Shown: positions 12,212 to 25,030, counted from the stretch's first letter. The stretch is 64,000 nucleotides of DNA from Carya illinoinensis (GCF_018687715.1 NC_056752.1:50934653-50998652), one strand, 5' to 3'. The notes: generated by a model not told the origin, from the sequence alone. Translations and numbers: made by a program.

Positions 12212-14469
12212 TCAGAATGAGTGATATCCTTGACGACTGGAACTCTCAAGATCAGAATTATAAGAATGTGACTTTGCAAGCCGGTCCCCCGCTTTCTTTC
12301 TATCTTTTTTCCATTTCTTTTTTAGATACCAATGCTCAACAAGCTTCACAGATAAACCAAAAAAGATTGTGCCCAGAGTTCCTCCACTAATCGACACCAA
12401 CACCACAAAAATCCATTCTGTTCCCTTGCCATGCGGGGTGTAGACCCATGTCGCTGCAACATAAGCTGTTGCCATGAATGACACAGCTACCCACATGACT
12501 TTATGAGCAACCTTCAGCATCATCATCTGAGGTTTTCTTTGGAAAGGAATGATGCTGACTAGAACAATGACGATGCACAGCGATGTGAACAATGCGATTT
12601 GATTGCTTACTACAAATACCTTGAAGGCCGTTGTTCTGTATAAGATAGACTTTCCTCTGAGTACTCCATCCTGATAGATCCAACCGGGAGGGCTTATCCC
12701 AGCTGCAAATGTAACTGTGGCAATCAAAACAGCCACAAGTATTATTGTGTTCCTTGCATTCTGAACCGCCTCATTGTATACCACATCTTGCTTGTTTTGG
12801 TTGAATCTATAAAGTTGTGTTAGTTCTTCCTGCCTTCTTTTGCTGAGATGTTTCTGTTGTCCTACACTTGTCAGCGTACTGGCAAGGGAACTGGATATGG
12901 TACCGCTAGTCTGCCTTGAGGAGGATTCAGCCACAGATGTGATATTATCCGGGGTTTCACACATCTTCTCTACTTGATGCTGTATCAGTTTAATTCGGGA
13001 ACCTCCTCCTGCCTGGTCGAGGATGTCAAGGGCTGTGAGTCCTTTACGATTCTGGAAACTGATATCAACTGTTGTTTTGTTGATCAAGTAGGCCACTATC
13101 TGTAACAAATTCGAATTTCCATAAGTCTAATTAATTAGAAAACAGGTGCAGGCGCAAAAGAACATTATCATCAGTGTCTATCTACAGTTGTGGTCAACCT
13201 TTATGACACAAGTATAAATCATCATATCTGTATTAAACAAGCGTAGCTGTGGACATGACTTGTCAGGTAAAACTATTGAATGTTCATCAGCAGAAGTTTG
13301 GTACTTCACGAGTCAAAAACATGCGCAACACAGACATTATTCTGAGAAAGGCCATTCTAATTTAACAACCATCAGTTGTAGCAGGAATCATTATTTTTTT
13401 AAATTTCTCACCTGATCGTGCCCTCCAGAGACCGCAATATGCAAGATGGTGTTACCATATTGATCTGGACAGTGAAAGATATCGGTATCATTGAAGACTT
13501 GCATCAAGAATAAGAAGGCATTGTGGTGGTTGTATCTCACAATTAGATGAAAAACTGTTTCGCCCTTTTTTGTGTGATACTGAAAAGATGTTGGAGCCAT
13601 TAACATGAATTCTTTCAGAATTGCCGTGTTGCCATTCATCGCAGCCAAGTGCAAAGGCGTGTAACCATCATTATTGAATTGCAGAGCAAGATCTGCATCA
13701 AGCTTTAAGAGCATTCTTGTTATCTCCCAGTACCCTCTATGACAAGAGCAGTGCAATGGCGAATACCCGTTGGTGTCAACCTTTTGAGCTAAGTTTGGGC
13801 ACGCTTCCACAATCTTCCTAACAATATCTGCACCAGCAGCTCTAATTTTTCACTACATTATGCAGAATCTAGCTGAGCAAATTGAAATTTACAACAAAAC
13901 TCATCTACGCATTTGAGTCATGCACATATTACCAGCAAGTGGACGTATAAATTGACGAGTAGCGGAATTCTCAATTTCAAATTAATTGGTAACTTGTTCA
14001 ACAGGGAAAAGTTACCTGTGTGGCCTTTTGATACAGCAACATGAAGGCAGTTCTGATCAGAAGCATCTTCTTCCAATCCCTGCACCCAAGGCCTCCTCAA
14101 AAGAAGATTGACCACATTGAGATGCCCATAAATACAAGCCATGAAAAAAGGGCTCTTTTGGTCAGAGTTTAGCTTACTAACTGCCCACGGATTAGTGTCC
14201 AATAGCAACACCAACACCTTGACATTCCCTTGACGACAAGCTTCATGAAATGGAGTCTCCAGCTTGCTATTCTCAGCTGTGACCATGTCAGGGCGCAACT
14301 TAACAATTTCCGTGACCAAATCAAGATGGCCGAATCTTGAAGCCAGGTGCAATACCGTGTGCAAGGTATTCGCTGTTCTTTGTTCAATAATTTCTTCATT
14401 CTCTCTAACTAAACTCATAAAAGCGCGCTTATCAGCTTTTGCAATCGCATCTAAAAGCTTTTGATCCAT
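12212..14469 (-). CDS. Ankyrin-repeat PGG-domain membrane protein, copy 1
   Basis: Exons in transcript order: 14469-14016, 13827-13412, 13099-12212 (454, 416 and 888 bp; GT-AG introns), giving 585 residues. Residues 1-320 form ankyrin repeats, with typical TALHLA-like and GYTPLHLAA motifs. A Ser/Thr-rich linker follows, then a PGG domain from about 402 (NARNTIILV...ISPPGW) with four predicted membrane helices to about 545. The family includes ACD6, ITN1 and BDA1, membrane proteins of immune signalling, cell death and salt stress; the exact role here is not known. A TATA-like box lies about 100 nt upstream (14564-14573). It is the most divergent of the three tandem copies, with a shorter linker between repeats and PGG than copies 2 and 3. 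Confidence 0.93.
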
Positions 14470-15534
14470 TTAGTAAACTAAGCTCAAGACTACAAATTAA
14501 GGAAGATGTAATCTGCTGGACAGATTGTGTTGCCACCGTTCCATTTTCTGCAACTACGCTACGATATATATAAAGTTGAAAAACGCGGTTAAGGAAACTT
14601 CTTCGAATTGTGTAATCCATTGAGTTACAACTTCCTATAATCGTACCCTTTCCCACTTGATGCAGCCACCGATTTCTAAGCATCTTCAAGGAAGACCAGT
14701 AGTGTTGCAACATTTGGGAGAATTTGAGCCATGCAAATTATAGCAACGTGAACGTGAAAAATCAAATAGCATATAAGGGGAGACGTGAGTGTGATGATTG
14801 AGATGATGATAAACGTATCTTTTTATCCGCACGATGGACATGGAAGAAGAAAATTCCAGCCATTTTCCAAGTCCATTAGACGTGAGCGTGTGAAAGGAAT
14901 CTCGAAGCAGAGACGAAAGAGGTAGAACCATTTGCGTTGACTGTTGAGGGTCAATGATATGAATTAATTAGACTTATCCAACTGATCATGCACTTTTCTG
15001 GATGCATTTGCCATTCCATAAATTATACTCAGGCCTGTGATGGCATATGGTTCTGTATGAACTTTGGTAGTTATTCGGGTTTTTTTTTTTTTTTTTAAAA
15101 AAAAAACATGTTTTGGAATTCACGTCAAATAAGAAATGCCGGATTTGCTAAAAAGGGATTATAGAATTATTACCTATAGCTAATATGGCCTAATATAATA
15201 TCTTAGGTTATACAGTTATTTTATTATAAAGGACATCAAACTGAACTAAAATAAATTTTAGGCATTTGGGAACTGTGTAGAAATTACTTATGAACCGCAA
15301 ATAAGTTTCTTCAGAAGTTTTTTATTTATTTTTGGTAAGTTTTTAATCAGAAGTTGGTGCTACCGTTCAAGATAATGACAGCAAATGGCGTGCAATTAAA
15401 CTACTAGAGTATGCATGTACAGAGGAAATGGTTTTCTTGGAAATAAAAAATTATCAGTACAAAGGAAATCCTACATTGCAAGTAAAATACATTTCCAAAC
15501 CAGATATCTACCTCATCAATCCAAACTAAACGAT
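14470..15534. other. Spacer between ankyrin-PGG copies 1 and 2
   Basis: Contains the promoter of copy 1 (TATA-like at 14564-14573) and the 3' UTR of copy 2. A long T/A run is at about 15080-15108. Frames at 14432-14931 on the - strand are not conserved in the paralogue spacers and are discounted. Confidence 0.6.
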
Positions 15535-18317
15535 TCAGTAGGAGTGATGTCCTTGTAGGTATGAACTCTCAACATCTGAGTTCTGACTTTCCAAGTCACG
15601 ATCTGCAACTCCCTGCCCTCTATCCTTTTTTTGTTTCTTCCACTTCATTTTCCGCAGCCAGTGCTCAACCAGAGTCACACCCAGAACAATAAACACCACT
15701 CCCAGGGTGCCACCGCTAACTGCTAGAAGCGTGACGAACACCCATTTTGTCCCCTGGTTTTTTGGCATTACCACCCATGTGGCTGCAACGTAACTTGTCG
15801 CCATGAATGCTACAGCTACCCACATGACCTTATGAGCCACCATCAGTAGTATCATCAGTGGCTTTCTCCGGAAGGGGATGATGCTGACGAGAACAATCAC
15901 TATGGAGAGGGAGGCGAACAATGCAATGTTATTGCTTATCTCAAACACCTTGAACGCTAATGTTCCCCCTAACATCGACTTCCCTTTCATTTCTCCTTGC
16001 TGATATGAACCGCCAGGAGGGTTAATTCCAGCAGCAAAAGTAACTGTTGCGATCAAAATAGCAACTAGTATGATAGTGTTCCTTGCATTTTGCAATGCTT
16101 CCATGTATATTGCATGCTGCTTATGTCTGTAACTTGTGTGACGCTCCCCTACATTTTCCTGGTGCCTATTTTGCTTGTGTTGTCGCATGTTAGTTGGGAA
16201 TAAGGACCCTCGTTTGTATGTTTCATGGTCAAATGTCGCCCCTGCTTGATCCTGTGGTGATGAAGTTCTAGAGCTGGTTCCCTGGCTAAATGGGGGCGAG
16301 CTCTTGCTTTCATAAGAAACCATTTCATTCATAATGGACATTTCCAATTCATTACCAATGCGAACGTTGGTTTTTTCTGCTTCCGGTGAAGGACACAACA
16401 GTTCGATACTTCTTCTACCACCGGCTTTAACAAACATGGCTTCAAGATGCCGATTCTCGGTACTGTCCTTGGCCTGGTCGAGGATATCTAGTGCGGTGAA
16501 TCCTTTACCATTCCTAGCATTAATCTGCACTTCTGTTTCGTTGATCAAGTACTCTGCTATCTGTAACAAAGTTGAAATCAATAGTACAATTGAGAGATGT
16601 TTTCATGTCAATTAAGAAGTAATGGATACAAATTACGATGAGTGGCTTTAATGAATAAATTAAACTGTTTGTGAGCACAAGTACCGCAGTAGATGAGAGA
16701 CTCAAAAGTTTGCATTTTTACGCTAATTTCATACCGTTAGCATAATACCAAAGACAAAATCAATCCGAAAACATGACACGGGAGCAGAGTGACAATACAG
16801 GGATTTAATTTAAGTGCAGAAACTGGACTTTATTAAGCTATTTGTGAAAAAAGAAAAGATTCATACAATAACAAGCCGGGACACCAACATAATTTCTATT
16901 TGCAATCATACGTGCAAAATGAGGTAACAAATCCATACTATAGGTGCCACTTTTGGCGTGTTAAATCATCAATTGTCTCAAATCATCCAAGTTCACAGGA
17001 ATAAATAAATTTTATTAGTTAGATTATATCATAATATTTTACTTCATGTGTAAGTTAGACTCATTCTTACTAAGTAGACTTTAAATATGAGTAAAGTGTG
17101 GATTTAGAGTTCGAAGTCAAGACCTTTACAATTGTGATATCATGTTAAATCATCACTTGTTCCATTAACTTAAATTAACGAAAACAAAAATATTTAATTA
17201 TCTAATTTATATTCTACTAATCATCGTGTATTGTATTATTTTACATTAGTGTTCTTGGTTTCGCAACAATATATAAAAGACTGAAATCAACACTCCTTTC
17301 TTACCTGATGTCTCCCACCAGAAACTGCATGATGTAAAATGGTGCTCCCATATTGATCCTGATGATGTATGAGATTTGTAGCATTGCAAGCATGAGCCAT
17401 GAACGCAAGAGCATGGTACTGGCCATATCTCACAGCCAGGTGAAAGACTGTCTCTCCCTCAATCGTAGCACAGTGCAAAGATTCTGGAGCCATCAGCACA
17501 AGTTCTTCAAGGACTGAAACTTTACCGTTCATTGATGCCATATGCGGTGGCGTGTAACCATTGATGTTATATTGCAGAGCAAGATTTTTGTCACGCATCA
17601 AGAGCATCCAGGTTATCTCCCTGTGTCCGTGGATACAAGAATAGTGCAATGGCAAGTTTCCATTCTCGTCAATCTGTTGAGCAAAGTTCGGATACGCATT
17701 TAGTATCTCTCTGACGATATCTGCACCAGAAATTTTGATTTTAATAGATATCACAAAGCAGACTTACAAAAAATCATGACCATGTAAAATTTCATATCAA
17801 AATTTCACAACTTCAGGAAAATGAGTGCTTTTTAGTAAAGAAAAATTTTGATCAGCTACCTACCCATATGTCCTCTCGATGCAGCCACATGGATGCAAGT
17901 TCGGTCAAGCAGATTTTCCTCTGAACCCATAATTCGAGGTTGGTTTAAGAGGATATTCACCACGTCAAAATGGCCATGGCTGCAAGCAATGAAAAATGCA
18001 GTCTTGTTTTCACAGTTAAGCTTACAGGCAGCTCTCGGGTTGACTTCTAATAGCAGCTTCAAGACCTTGGCAGACCCTTGGCGACAAGCTTCATGTATAG
18101 GAGTCTCCAGCATCTTGTTCTCAGCAGCAACCAAGTCAGGGCACAATTTAATGATTTCGGACACCATGTCAGCATGTCCAAACTTAGAAGCGAGGTGTAA
18201 GGCTGTGTCCTTGGAGTCAGTTGTTCTCTGCTCAAGAATTCCTTCATTTGCTTGAAACAAACTGATTAATTTGGGCGTTTGATTTGTCCTAATTGCCTCT
18301 AGAAGCATAGCATCCAT
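15535..18317 (-). CDS. Ankyrin-repeat PGG-domain membrane protein, copy 2
   Basis: Exons: 18317-17864 (454 bp), 17720-17305 (416 bp), 16560-15535 (1026 bp). GT-AG introns; 631 residues. Start MDAMLLEAI is chosen by alignment with MDQKLLDAI and MDIKLIEAI of the paralogues; a frame open further upstream would add 23 residues that the other copies lack. Ankyrin repeats fill about 1-320. A polar linker with SRTSSPQ follows, then the PGG domain from about 448 ([13 protein letters not shown]) with four membrane helices and a basic tail ending GHHSY. It is very close to copy 3 (shared runs such as [18 protein letters not shown], with A-Q in copy 3). It probably acts at a membrane in stress or defence signalling, inferred from the family only. 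A TATA-like word is at 18411-18420. Confidence 0.93.
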
Positions 18318-21300
18318 TCCCTTTCCTTTACAAGCTCCAAAGCTATATAGTTCTTTTCCCACAAGGCTTCTACAAATTTCTATCAAGGGGGAATAAATGA
18401 GACTAGAGATGTTATATATTCTCCAGACACCTATGTATAAATTAAATTGGAAATCATGTATAAACTGTCCTGGTACTATTTGGTTTTGACTTACTTTACA
18501 AATCTGCTTCCGTTTGTAGAGAGGGAGAGAGAGACAATTGTTTTGTCGTTGGAATCTTGCATAAGCTTTTGTGTGTGTGTGATTATCAACATGGCTCTCA
18601 TTAAACTAGTTAGCATCTTCAAGGAATCCGTCGACAAACTTCCTAGAATCTTCGCGGAAGGCATTCTTTTTCATGCGTAAAATGGGAGTTTGACCTGGAG
18701 TTTACGTGGTTTTTGGTTTGGATATGAATAATATAAATTTGATTAACATCTAGTGGTTTTTCATATCAACTCAATTATTTGATCACAATCAATCATACCC
18801 GATAAATTAAAAAAAAAATCAATGAATTAGGAAGCAAGCCAAATCCAAAAAATGCAAGTCCAACTTGAACTTAATGGCTAAATGCTAGTAGACATTGTTC
18901 TAGTAATTAGACAAGACAGGCCGGAGGAGGAGCTGCTTTTCACAAGCTACTCTCAGCTGGAAATCATGAGTATTGTACAATACACATAAAGACGACGACG
19001 ACCGACCACACAAATTACGTTCTATTTTTTCAAAACATGGAATGATTATCAAGGATTGACCGGACTTAGATTGATTTCCCCATTCAAAGATTTATTGGAT
19101 ATTGGTTTGTGTTGAATGGAATGAATTGGATTGAAGCGTCTGAATAATGCATCAGTCGGTTTGTCCTTTTCTTACCGACATAATTTTATTATTATTTAAT
19201 ATTTATTTATTTATTTAATATTTTTATTACTATTTACAAACCACCTTACCGTATAAACGGAACCTAATTCTTCGATTTGCTTTTGGATCCGTCCACCACC
19301 CAAGTCATGATTTTAACCCCTGCCAACGTCTTACATTGAATCACAGCTCTTTATGGCCCACACAATGTATAGTTTATCGAGATTTTTTTTTTTCAAAAAA
19401 ATATATCCTTGAGGAGTTTAATACCGGCCCTAACAAATATAAATATATATATATATATATATATATTTGTGTATGTATAATAAAGTCTACCAACACTAGT
19501 TGAAATCGTTGAATATGTATCATATCTTCAACTTCAAGAGTGTTCAAAACATGGAAACCATTAACCTAGGACTGATCACTAAACTGAAACTCGTTATTAC
19601 AGATTCCACGGAATAGCATTAGTTTGACCAGCCAGCTGCATCCAGAATTCTACCTTCTGCGTTAATCACCTATTTCTAATCCCAAGCTCCAATACTATTA
19701 GCGTTCAATCAAGTTTAACCCACCAAAGTCTCATGACTCTTATCCACCACCAAATATTTCTATATTGTAATTTATAAATAACTGAGAAAAAAGGAATTAT
19801 AAATTCTAAGTGAAATTTTAAGTTCGTTGGTTTTGCAAGTTAGCTAAATGGTCATTTTCTTCATACTAAAAAAAATCACGTTCATTTGTTTAGAATGTAG
19901 CATAACAGAAAGAAAGAAGACAAAGAAATCAGTTAACTGCGTAGCCTGCCCTAGGTTGCCGATCCCGTCTTATTTGTAAAAGTAGCTATTAGATAGCTAT
20001 GATCAGGTCGCAATGCTACCACGCGAAATGCCTCATTTGAAGCCAACCAGGAGGCAATTTCGTAAAAAGATATTACCCGGATACAGGTCCGAAGGCTTCC
20101 TCAACAAGGACTTATTCCTCATTGAGTACAAATTGAACCGTCCTAACAACGACAAGTCCGATTAAGAAGAGCCTCTTCGAGCCCTCCAATACGGCCTGTG
20201 TTAAGAGCTTGGTAGTTGTGGATATTAGGATTGATAGTGGTGGATATTAGGAATGCTTGTGTGCTGTGAATGCTGAAAAGATGATTGAAATGGTGAAATA
20301 TGGTTGCTGTAATGAGAATGCAGGATGCACGGCAATTGTATGAAGAAATGCTAAGAAAGGACAATGACAATGGAAATGCTACGGGAGTAACTTCGAGGGC
20401 TCCCTATCCTCCAAAACAAAATAGCAACTACAGAGAATCCTTCCAGGAAATTGTTCAGATGCCATCCCCTCCCCTTTCCGTGCCTTAAGACATTCTCATT
20501 TCCTAACAGAATTGAGACTAACTAAATTGACCCTGACAGTGTAAAACCCAAATGACAGATGTACGTACCATTTGGGATTAAATACCAAACCTGCGTTTTC
20601 AGACTAATAAAAGGATTCTATTGTAAAACGGTGCGCAGCACCTATTTAAAATATAAGGAACGGTGCGCAGCACCCAGTTATTTAATACGGAACATTTCTT
20701 GCTTGCACGACGTCGTTGTTGCCTCTTTAACTTCAACACTTCTGCAGTTCGATCTCCCCACTTCAGTTCCATCTCAGATCAGTTCTTCGAAGCCCTAACA
20801 GCCTGCCTCCTGGCAGCCCCCTCTTTACAAAGAATGGAATAGGGGCATATAACTCAAAATAATTCTTGAAAAAATAAAAGAAAATGTTATATTCAGTTTT
20901 TGGACTCCACTTATCTAGCTACTTTTAAAGAAAAAATTATTCAAATCTTCATTCTAATTTACCAAACTCATCAAAGATCCTCAAAATCTCCAAACATAGC
21001 CCATTTGAGTGAGAGACACCATTCTTGACTAGGGTAAGAGCATTGACATTAATTTCATCAAAAACCTAACCAAATATAAAATATAATGAATTTATCTAAA
21101 ATATAGCTGTATTGAATTAGCCAAAGACAAATATGAAAAGTTTTAAACTATAGTAAATATTGGTCTTTTTTCAAATTTAAATGGTTGTTGTTCACTCATC
21201 AATCGTATATTTTATTCCAGTTTAATACCCAACGGACTTTAAAAATAAAAAATAAAAAAATTGTTTCCCTCTCTCCTTTTCCTCCTCATGTGTTTACTCT

Positions 21301-21394
21301 CTCCCTTTCTCTCGTTTTCTTTCTTCATAGTGCACCAAAACCTTCCTCTCTTCGATTATTCACGCTGAAATCAGAATCAAGGCAGAACACTAGG
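18318..21394. other. Spacer with relic-like pieces, no supported gene
   Basis: Includes the copy 2 promoter, a (TA)n run near 19443-19466, and a duplicated 15-mer ACGGTGCGCAGCACC at 20629-20643 and 20660-20674. Frames at 18447-18680 and 20300-20488 (the latter starting MVAVMRMQDARQLYEEMLRK) are open, but I recognise no family. The second lies in a stretch (about 19940-20490) with a less AT-biased, coding-like texture interrupted by stops, possibly a gene relic. Confidence 0.5.
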
Positions 21395-21553
21395 GATTAC
21401 TCCATCATAGTGATCCAGGCCAATTCCAGCCTCGAAGACTAGAACCAGGTCTTTAGCTCGCCCTCCACCACTTACGTCGGCATCTACGATAGCCATGGTG
21501 GGCCAAAGGCCTACAGATTTGCCAACAAGCACTTATTTCCTTATTTACACAAT
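21395..21553 (+). pseudogene. PP2C (clade D-like) protein phosphatase gene fragment
   Basis: The + frame reads DYSIIVIQANSSLED, an in-frame TAG at 21440-21442, then NQVFSSPSTTYVGIYDSHGG and PKAYRFANKHLFPYLH. This matches the N-terminal part of plant clade D PP2C phosphatases (F-S-x-A-V-V-Q-A-N ... L-E-D ... VGVYDGHGG). The metal-binding DGHGG is DSHGG here. No remaining catalytic motif is found downstream before the retrotransposon at 21784, nor after it. Stop codon, motif change and short length mark it as a dead fragment. Confidence 0.8.
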
Positions 21554-21778
21554 ATATTATTCTCGCCAAAGCCTCATATCTTTGTTTGTATTTTCTAGAA
21601 AAGGAGAAACCTATGTCTGCGGAACACTTTGTCTGTGAAAGTTTCGTTTGTTCGGTACGGAAGGGAAAGGAAAGGACTTGAATTATCTTTCTTTCTTTCT
21701 TTTTTGGTCCTCTGATGATATGGTTGTTCAGGACCCAAAAAAAGTAGAGGAGGTTCGTTCTTGTCTGAATGAATTGTA

Positions 21779-21783
21779 GATAG
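21779..21783. repeat. Target-site duplication GATAG (left)
   Basis: GATAG directly precedes the TG of the 5' LTR and is repeated at 27376-27380 directly after the CA of the 3' LTR. Confidence 0.85.
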
Positions 21784-22208
21784 TGTTGGAAAACTCCCCA
21801 AGTGTGAATTGCCCAAGTGTGAAATGGTTGTGGATTTACAGCCACCTACCCAGCCACCCACCCACTCCACCGAAATTCTCTGGCAGCAAAGATTGACCAA
21901 CATTCATCTGCACCGAAAGATGACTTGAAAATTGCTATGTCTTGTTCCCCATGGTTCTCCTATAAAAGGAGATGAGTTGTGAAGATAAAATCATTCTCAC
22001 TGCGGTGAGAAATCAAGGGGCGTGGCAACAGAGCTTTAGGGAGAAAGAAAAACAGAGAGAAAGAGGGACGTGAGGGAGAGATGAGAATTTGTAGATTTTT
22101 GTAAATCTTGTACAAATTCTATAAAAGAGGCTCCACTGGACGTAGGCAATTTGCTGAACCACTTAAATATCGTCTTGTGTGATTTTCAGATAGGCCGGAG
22201 GTGCAACA
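21784..22208 (+). repeat. 5' LTR
   Basis: Begins TGTTGGAAAA and ends GGTGCAACA. A TATA box (TATAAAAGG) sits at 21961-21969. The right 160 bp match the 3' LTR closely, while the U3 half is strongly diverged. The left end is set by the target duplication. Confidence 0.8.
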
Positions 22209-22210
22209 AT

Positions 22211-22222
22211 TGGTATCAGAGC
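22211..22222 (+). other. Primer-binding site (initiator tRNA-Met)
   Basis: TGGTATCAGAGC, the standard plant LTR-element PBS, 2 nt after the 5' LTR. Confidence 0.9.
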
Positions 22223-22834
22223 TCTGGTTCAAGCTGTCTGAAAATTCAAGTTGGTCAAAATCAATTTTTGACAACTCCAGGGTGTTCCTCGCGATGAGAC
22301 GAATTCGTTGCCGCAAACGGAATTGAAAACGGAGGTCGAAGGAGCCCACATGCGCCCCTAGAAGATCGGCGCGTCCATCTACTGCAACTCACGCGCCCCC
22401 ACGCGAACCTGAGGTTGAAGACGATTGATTCACATGCGCCACGTGCCCCCACGCGCTCCAGAGGAAGAAGATGCGTGACGGAAACTCTCCCATGCGCCGC
22501 CACGCGCCCTACGCTGCTTAAGCGCATGATTGACACGTGCCTCACGCACTCCCCAAGCGCTCACAGCTACTGCAGCGCGTGTTGTACACGCGTGTCACAA
22601 TCTCCAGGAGATTTGCCCGGGACCACACCTCGGCACGACTCATGGAAGGTCAGGACAGTCATATGGCTAGTCTGCTTGCATGCTTTGGCTCAAACCATGA
22701 CACGCAGCGGGCGAGCATGGAGGCTACTGACCACGTGCAGACCATGCGTGCAGGCTTGCGCGTGCCCTTGAGCGTGCATCTGCGCGCATGCATGCGTGCC
22801 CCCACACCACCTAGCAAGGCCAGTGGTGTGCCCC

Positions 22835-23010
22835 CACAGGCACGCCATCCAGCGCACGGCTCCAGCCCGTGCCTTGCAGAGCAGGTTAGTGGCATGCCTC
22901 GCGGCGTGCCATCCAGCGCATGGCTCCAGCCCATGCCTTGCGGAGCAGGTCAGTGGCATGCCCACCAGGCATGCCAACCAGCGCATGGCTCTAGCCCATG
23001 CCTTGCAGAC
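22835..23010 (+). repeat. 64/65-bp tandem repeat inside the retrotransposon
   Basis: GCCATCCAGCGCA starts at 22844 and 22908, and GCCAACCAGCGCA at 22973. Each is followed by GGCTCCAGCCCRTGCCTTGC-type sequence. GC-rich, in sharp contrast to the surrounding DNA. It creates long overlapping spurious ORFs on both strands. Confidence 0.85.
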
Positions 23011-23035
23011 TCAGCGCCCAGGCCACCAGCCTAGG

Positions 23036-23240
23036 CCATGCCGTGCACCATCATGGCTTACCTTCAGCAAGTCATGCCCATCATGCCGTGCACCACCATG
23101 GCTCACCTTCAGCAAGCCATGCCCACCATGTCGTGCACCACCATGGCTCACCATCAGCTAGCCATGCCGCACCACCCTGGCTCACCATCAGCCAGCCATG
23201 CCGCGCACCACCATGGCTCACCACCCAGCAAGCCATGACA
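23036..23240 (+). repeat. Tandem array of CATGCC...CACCACCATGGCTCACC units
   Basis: Five imperfect units of about 34-45 bp, each with a GTGCACCACCATGGCTCACC-like core and a cagc(a/c)agc end. It directly follows the 64-bp array. Confidence 0.8.
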
Positions 23241-23329
23241 GCACCACCTGACCATGGACTGACCTGACCACCGTGCACCACCTAGCCACCATGGGCCATG
23301 CATGCCACGGCTAACCTTGGTCCATGGCC

Positions 23330-23890
23330 ATTATCTTGTTATTTATTTTATTTATTTAATTTACTTTATTTATTTATTTTCTAGGGACCTATTGGGGGTT
23401 TCCAATTTGTTTTTCTTATAAATAGGACCTCCTTCATTTGCTTTAGGATCTTTTGACAAAACTCTTAGAGGGAAGACTCTTGTTTGAGATATCACAAACT
23501 GATGCCTTTGCACTTAGGCTTTTTGGGTGCAATTCGTGAATCCCAAAGAGAGAATCACACTTTGCAATTCGTGAATAAGTGTGATTCAATCTATCTTATT
23601 CTTGCAACTTGGTGCAATTCATGAATCCAAGTTGTGTTTATCAATATATGAGGTTTATTCATTACTTGTGCAATTCGTGAATCAAGTATTGATTATCCTT
23701 TTTATGTGTTTGTTCATTCAAGTTCATTAGTATTTTGCTATTGTTCTTGATCGTTCTTCGTTGTTCTTGAGTGTTCTTCATTTTGCACTCGAGTGTTCTT
23801 CATTGTTCATGCATGTTCTTCATTTTGTTCATGCATGTTCATCATTGTTCTTGAGGTGTTCTTATTGAAGTAGGCTCATTCAATCCGTCC
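23330..23890 (+). repeat. LTR-like segment nested in the element (possible solo LTR)
   Basis: A TATA box (TATAAATAGG at about 23418) is followed by an R/U5-like region with four copies of GCAATTCGTGAAT (23529, 23564, 23614 with one mismatch, 23670) and a run of TGTTCTTCATT-like words. This layout is typical of gypsy-type LTRs. I could not find its exact TG/CA ends or a target duplication, so a nested solo LTR is only a suggestion. Confidence 0.35.
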
Positions 23891-24591
23891 AACCCCTCAA
23901 AATCGCCCACCATAGTGTTTGTCAACTTTCCATAGTTGATTGCTTCATCCATTTTACCCTAGCCGACCACCCCACTTTCCAATTAAGATTCCTATCATTT
24001 AGGAATCCTAATTAATCCCTAAAATCACTCCCATAATCAGCCATTCATATCTCCATCATATCCCAAGATTTTAGGAAGGTCATCTCCAAGATTCAAGGAA
24101 GTTTGACTTCCAAGATTTTAGGAAACTTCCTAAAATCTCTCCTCCATCAAATTTTGGTCAGCCCTAGCCATTCCCTCCACATCACTCATCTTCAATCCTA
24201 GCCACCCATCTTACATTTTCCAAACCCTAAACACATCATCCAAACCCTAAGCCTATCTTCCAAGTGGCGCCTACACCATAGCACTCACTAGTGTCGTGCG
24301 CCCATCACCCTTGAACCACACCATCACTCTTCATCTTCCATCACTCCATACACTCACCTTAGCCTAAACACTTAACCCCACCATCCCCAAGTGGTCATAT
24401 TGACCACCTTTGCACGTGAGCCAAGCAAGAGAGGAACCAAGGTTCGGTCATCACAAGGCCACCATTGGCGTGGAGGACTTGGTGTTTTGGGTCTAGACCG
24501 AGGACCCCAACAACGCGCCCCCAGACGCCCTACCCGGCGTGTGCATCCCACGCGCCAGACAGATTAGAACTGTCCGTTTTTCAAATCTTTG

Positions 24592-25030
24592 TTGGGCTAG
24601 ATCTAAGACATTCGGAGTCCGATTTCAACGATCAAATAGTGCTTTCCAACTATTTGGATCATTCCGGACTCATCTGTATGGTGGGAATGTTGAGATTCAC
24701 CACTGGTACTTTCGATCTGAACTGTCCACGTGTTGCAGATCATTTTGGGCTAGATCTACGCCAGTTGGAGTTCCATTGCGATGATCAAATAATGCTGACA
24801 AACTATTTAGATCATTTTGGACTCATCTGTACGGTGGGAATGTTGTGATTCGCCATCGGTACATTCAATCTGAACCATCCACGAGTTGCAGATCATTTTG
24901 GGCTAGATCAATGCCAGTTGAAGTTCAATCGCAATGATCAAATAGTGCTGACAAACTATTTGGATCATTCTGGACTCATCCGTACGGTGAGAATGTTGAG
25001 ATTTGTCATCGGTACTAATGATCTAGACCG
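24592..25030 (+). repeat. 153-bp tandem repeat, three copies
   Basis: TTGGGCTAG recurs at 24592, 24746 and 24898, with periods of 154 and 152 bp. The units share CAAATA(G/A)TGCT, ACTATTTGGATCATT-like and CTCATC(T/C)GTA(T/C)GGTG words. Copies differ by scattered substitutions. Confidence 0.88.

Noticed and set aside
18318..18386. Upstream start for ankyrin copy 2 (23 extra residues)
   Set aside because: The paralogues start at the equivalent of 18317, and the added residues have no counterpart.
18447..18680. 77-codon plus-strand frame upstream of ankyrin copy 2
   Set aside because: Low-complexity, no family match; overlaps the likely upstream region of a minus-strand gene.
23036..23240. Short direct repeats with spacers, superficially CRISPR-like
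   Set aside because: Units are imperfect and contiguous with no unique spacers, in a plant nuclear element with LTR context; a tandem array explains them.
22261..23281. Overlapping open frames of 66-165 codons on both strands
   Set aside because: They arise from GC-rich tandem repeats inside the retrotransposon and show repeat-driven composition, not a protein family.
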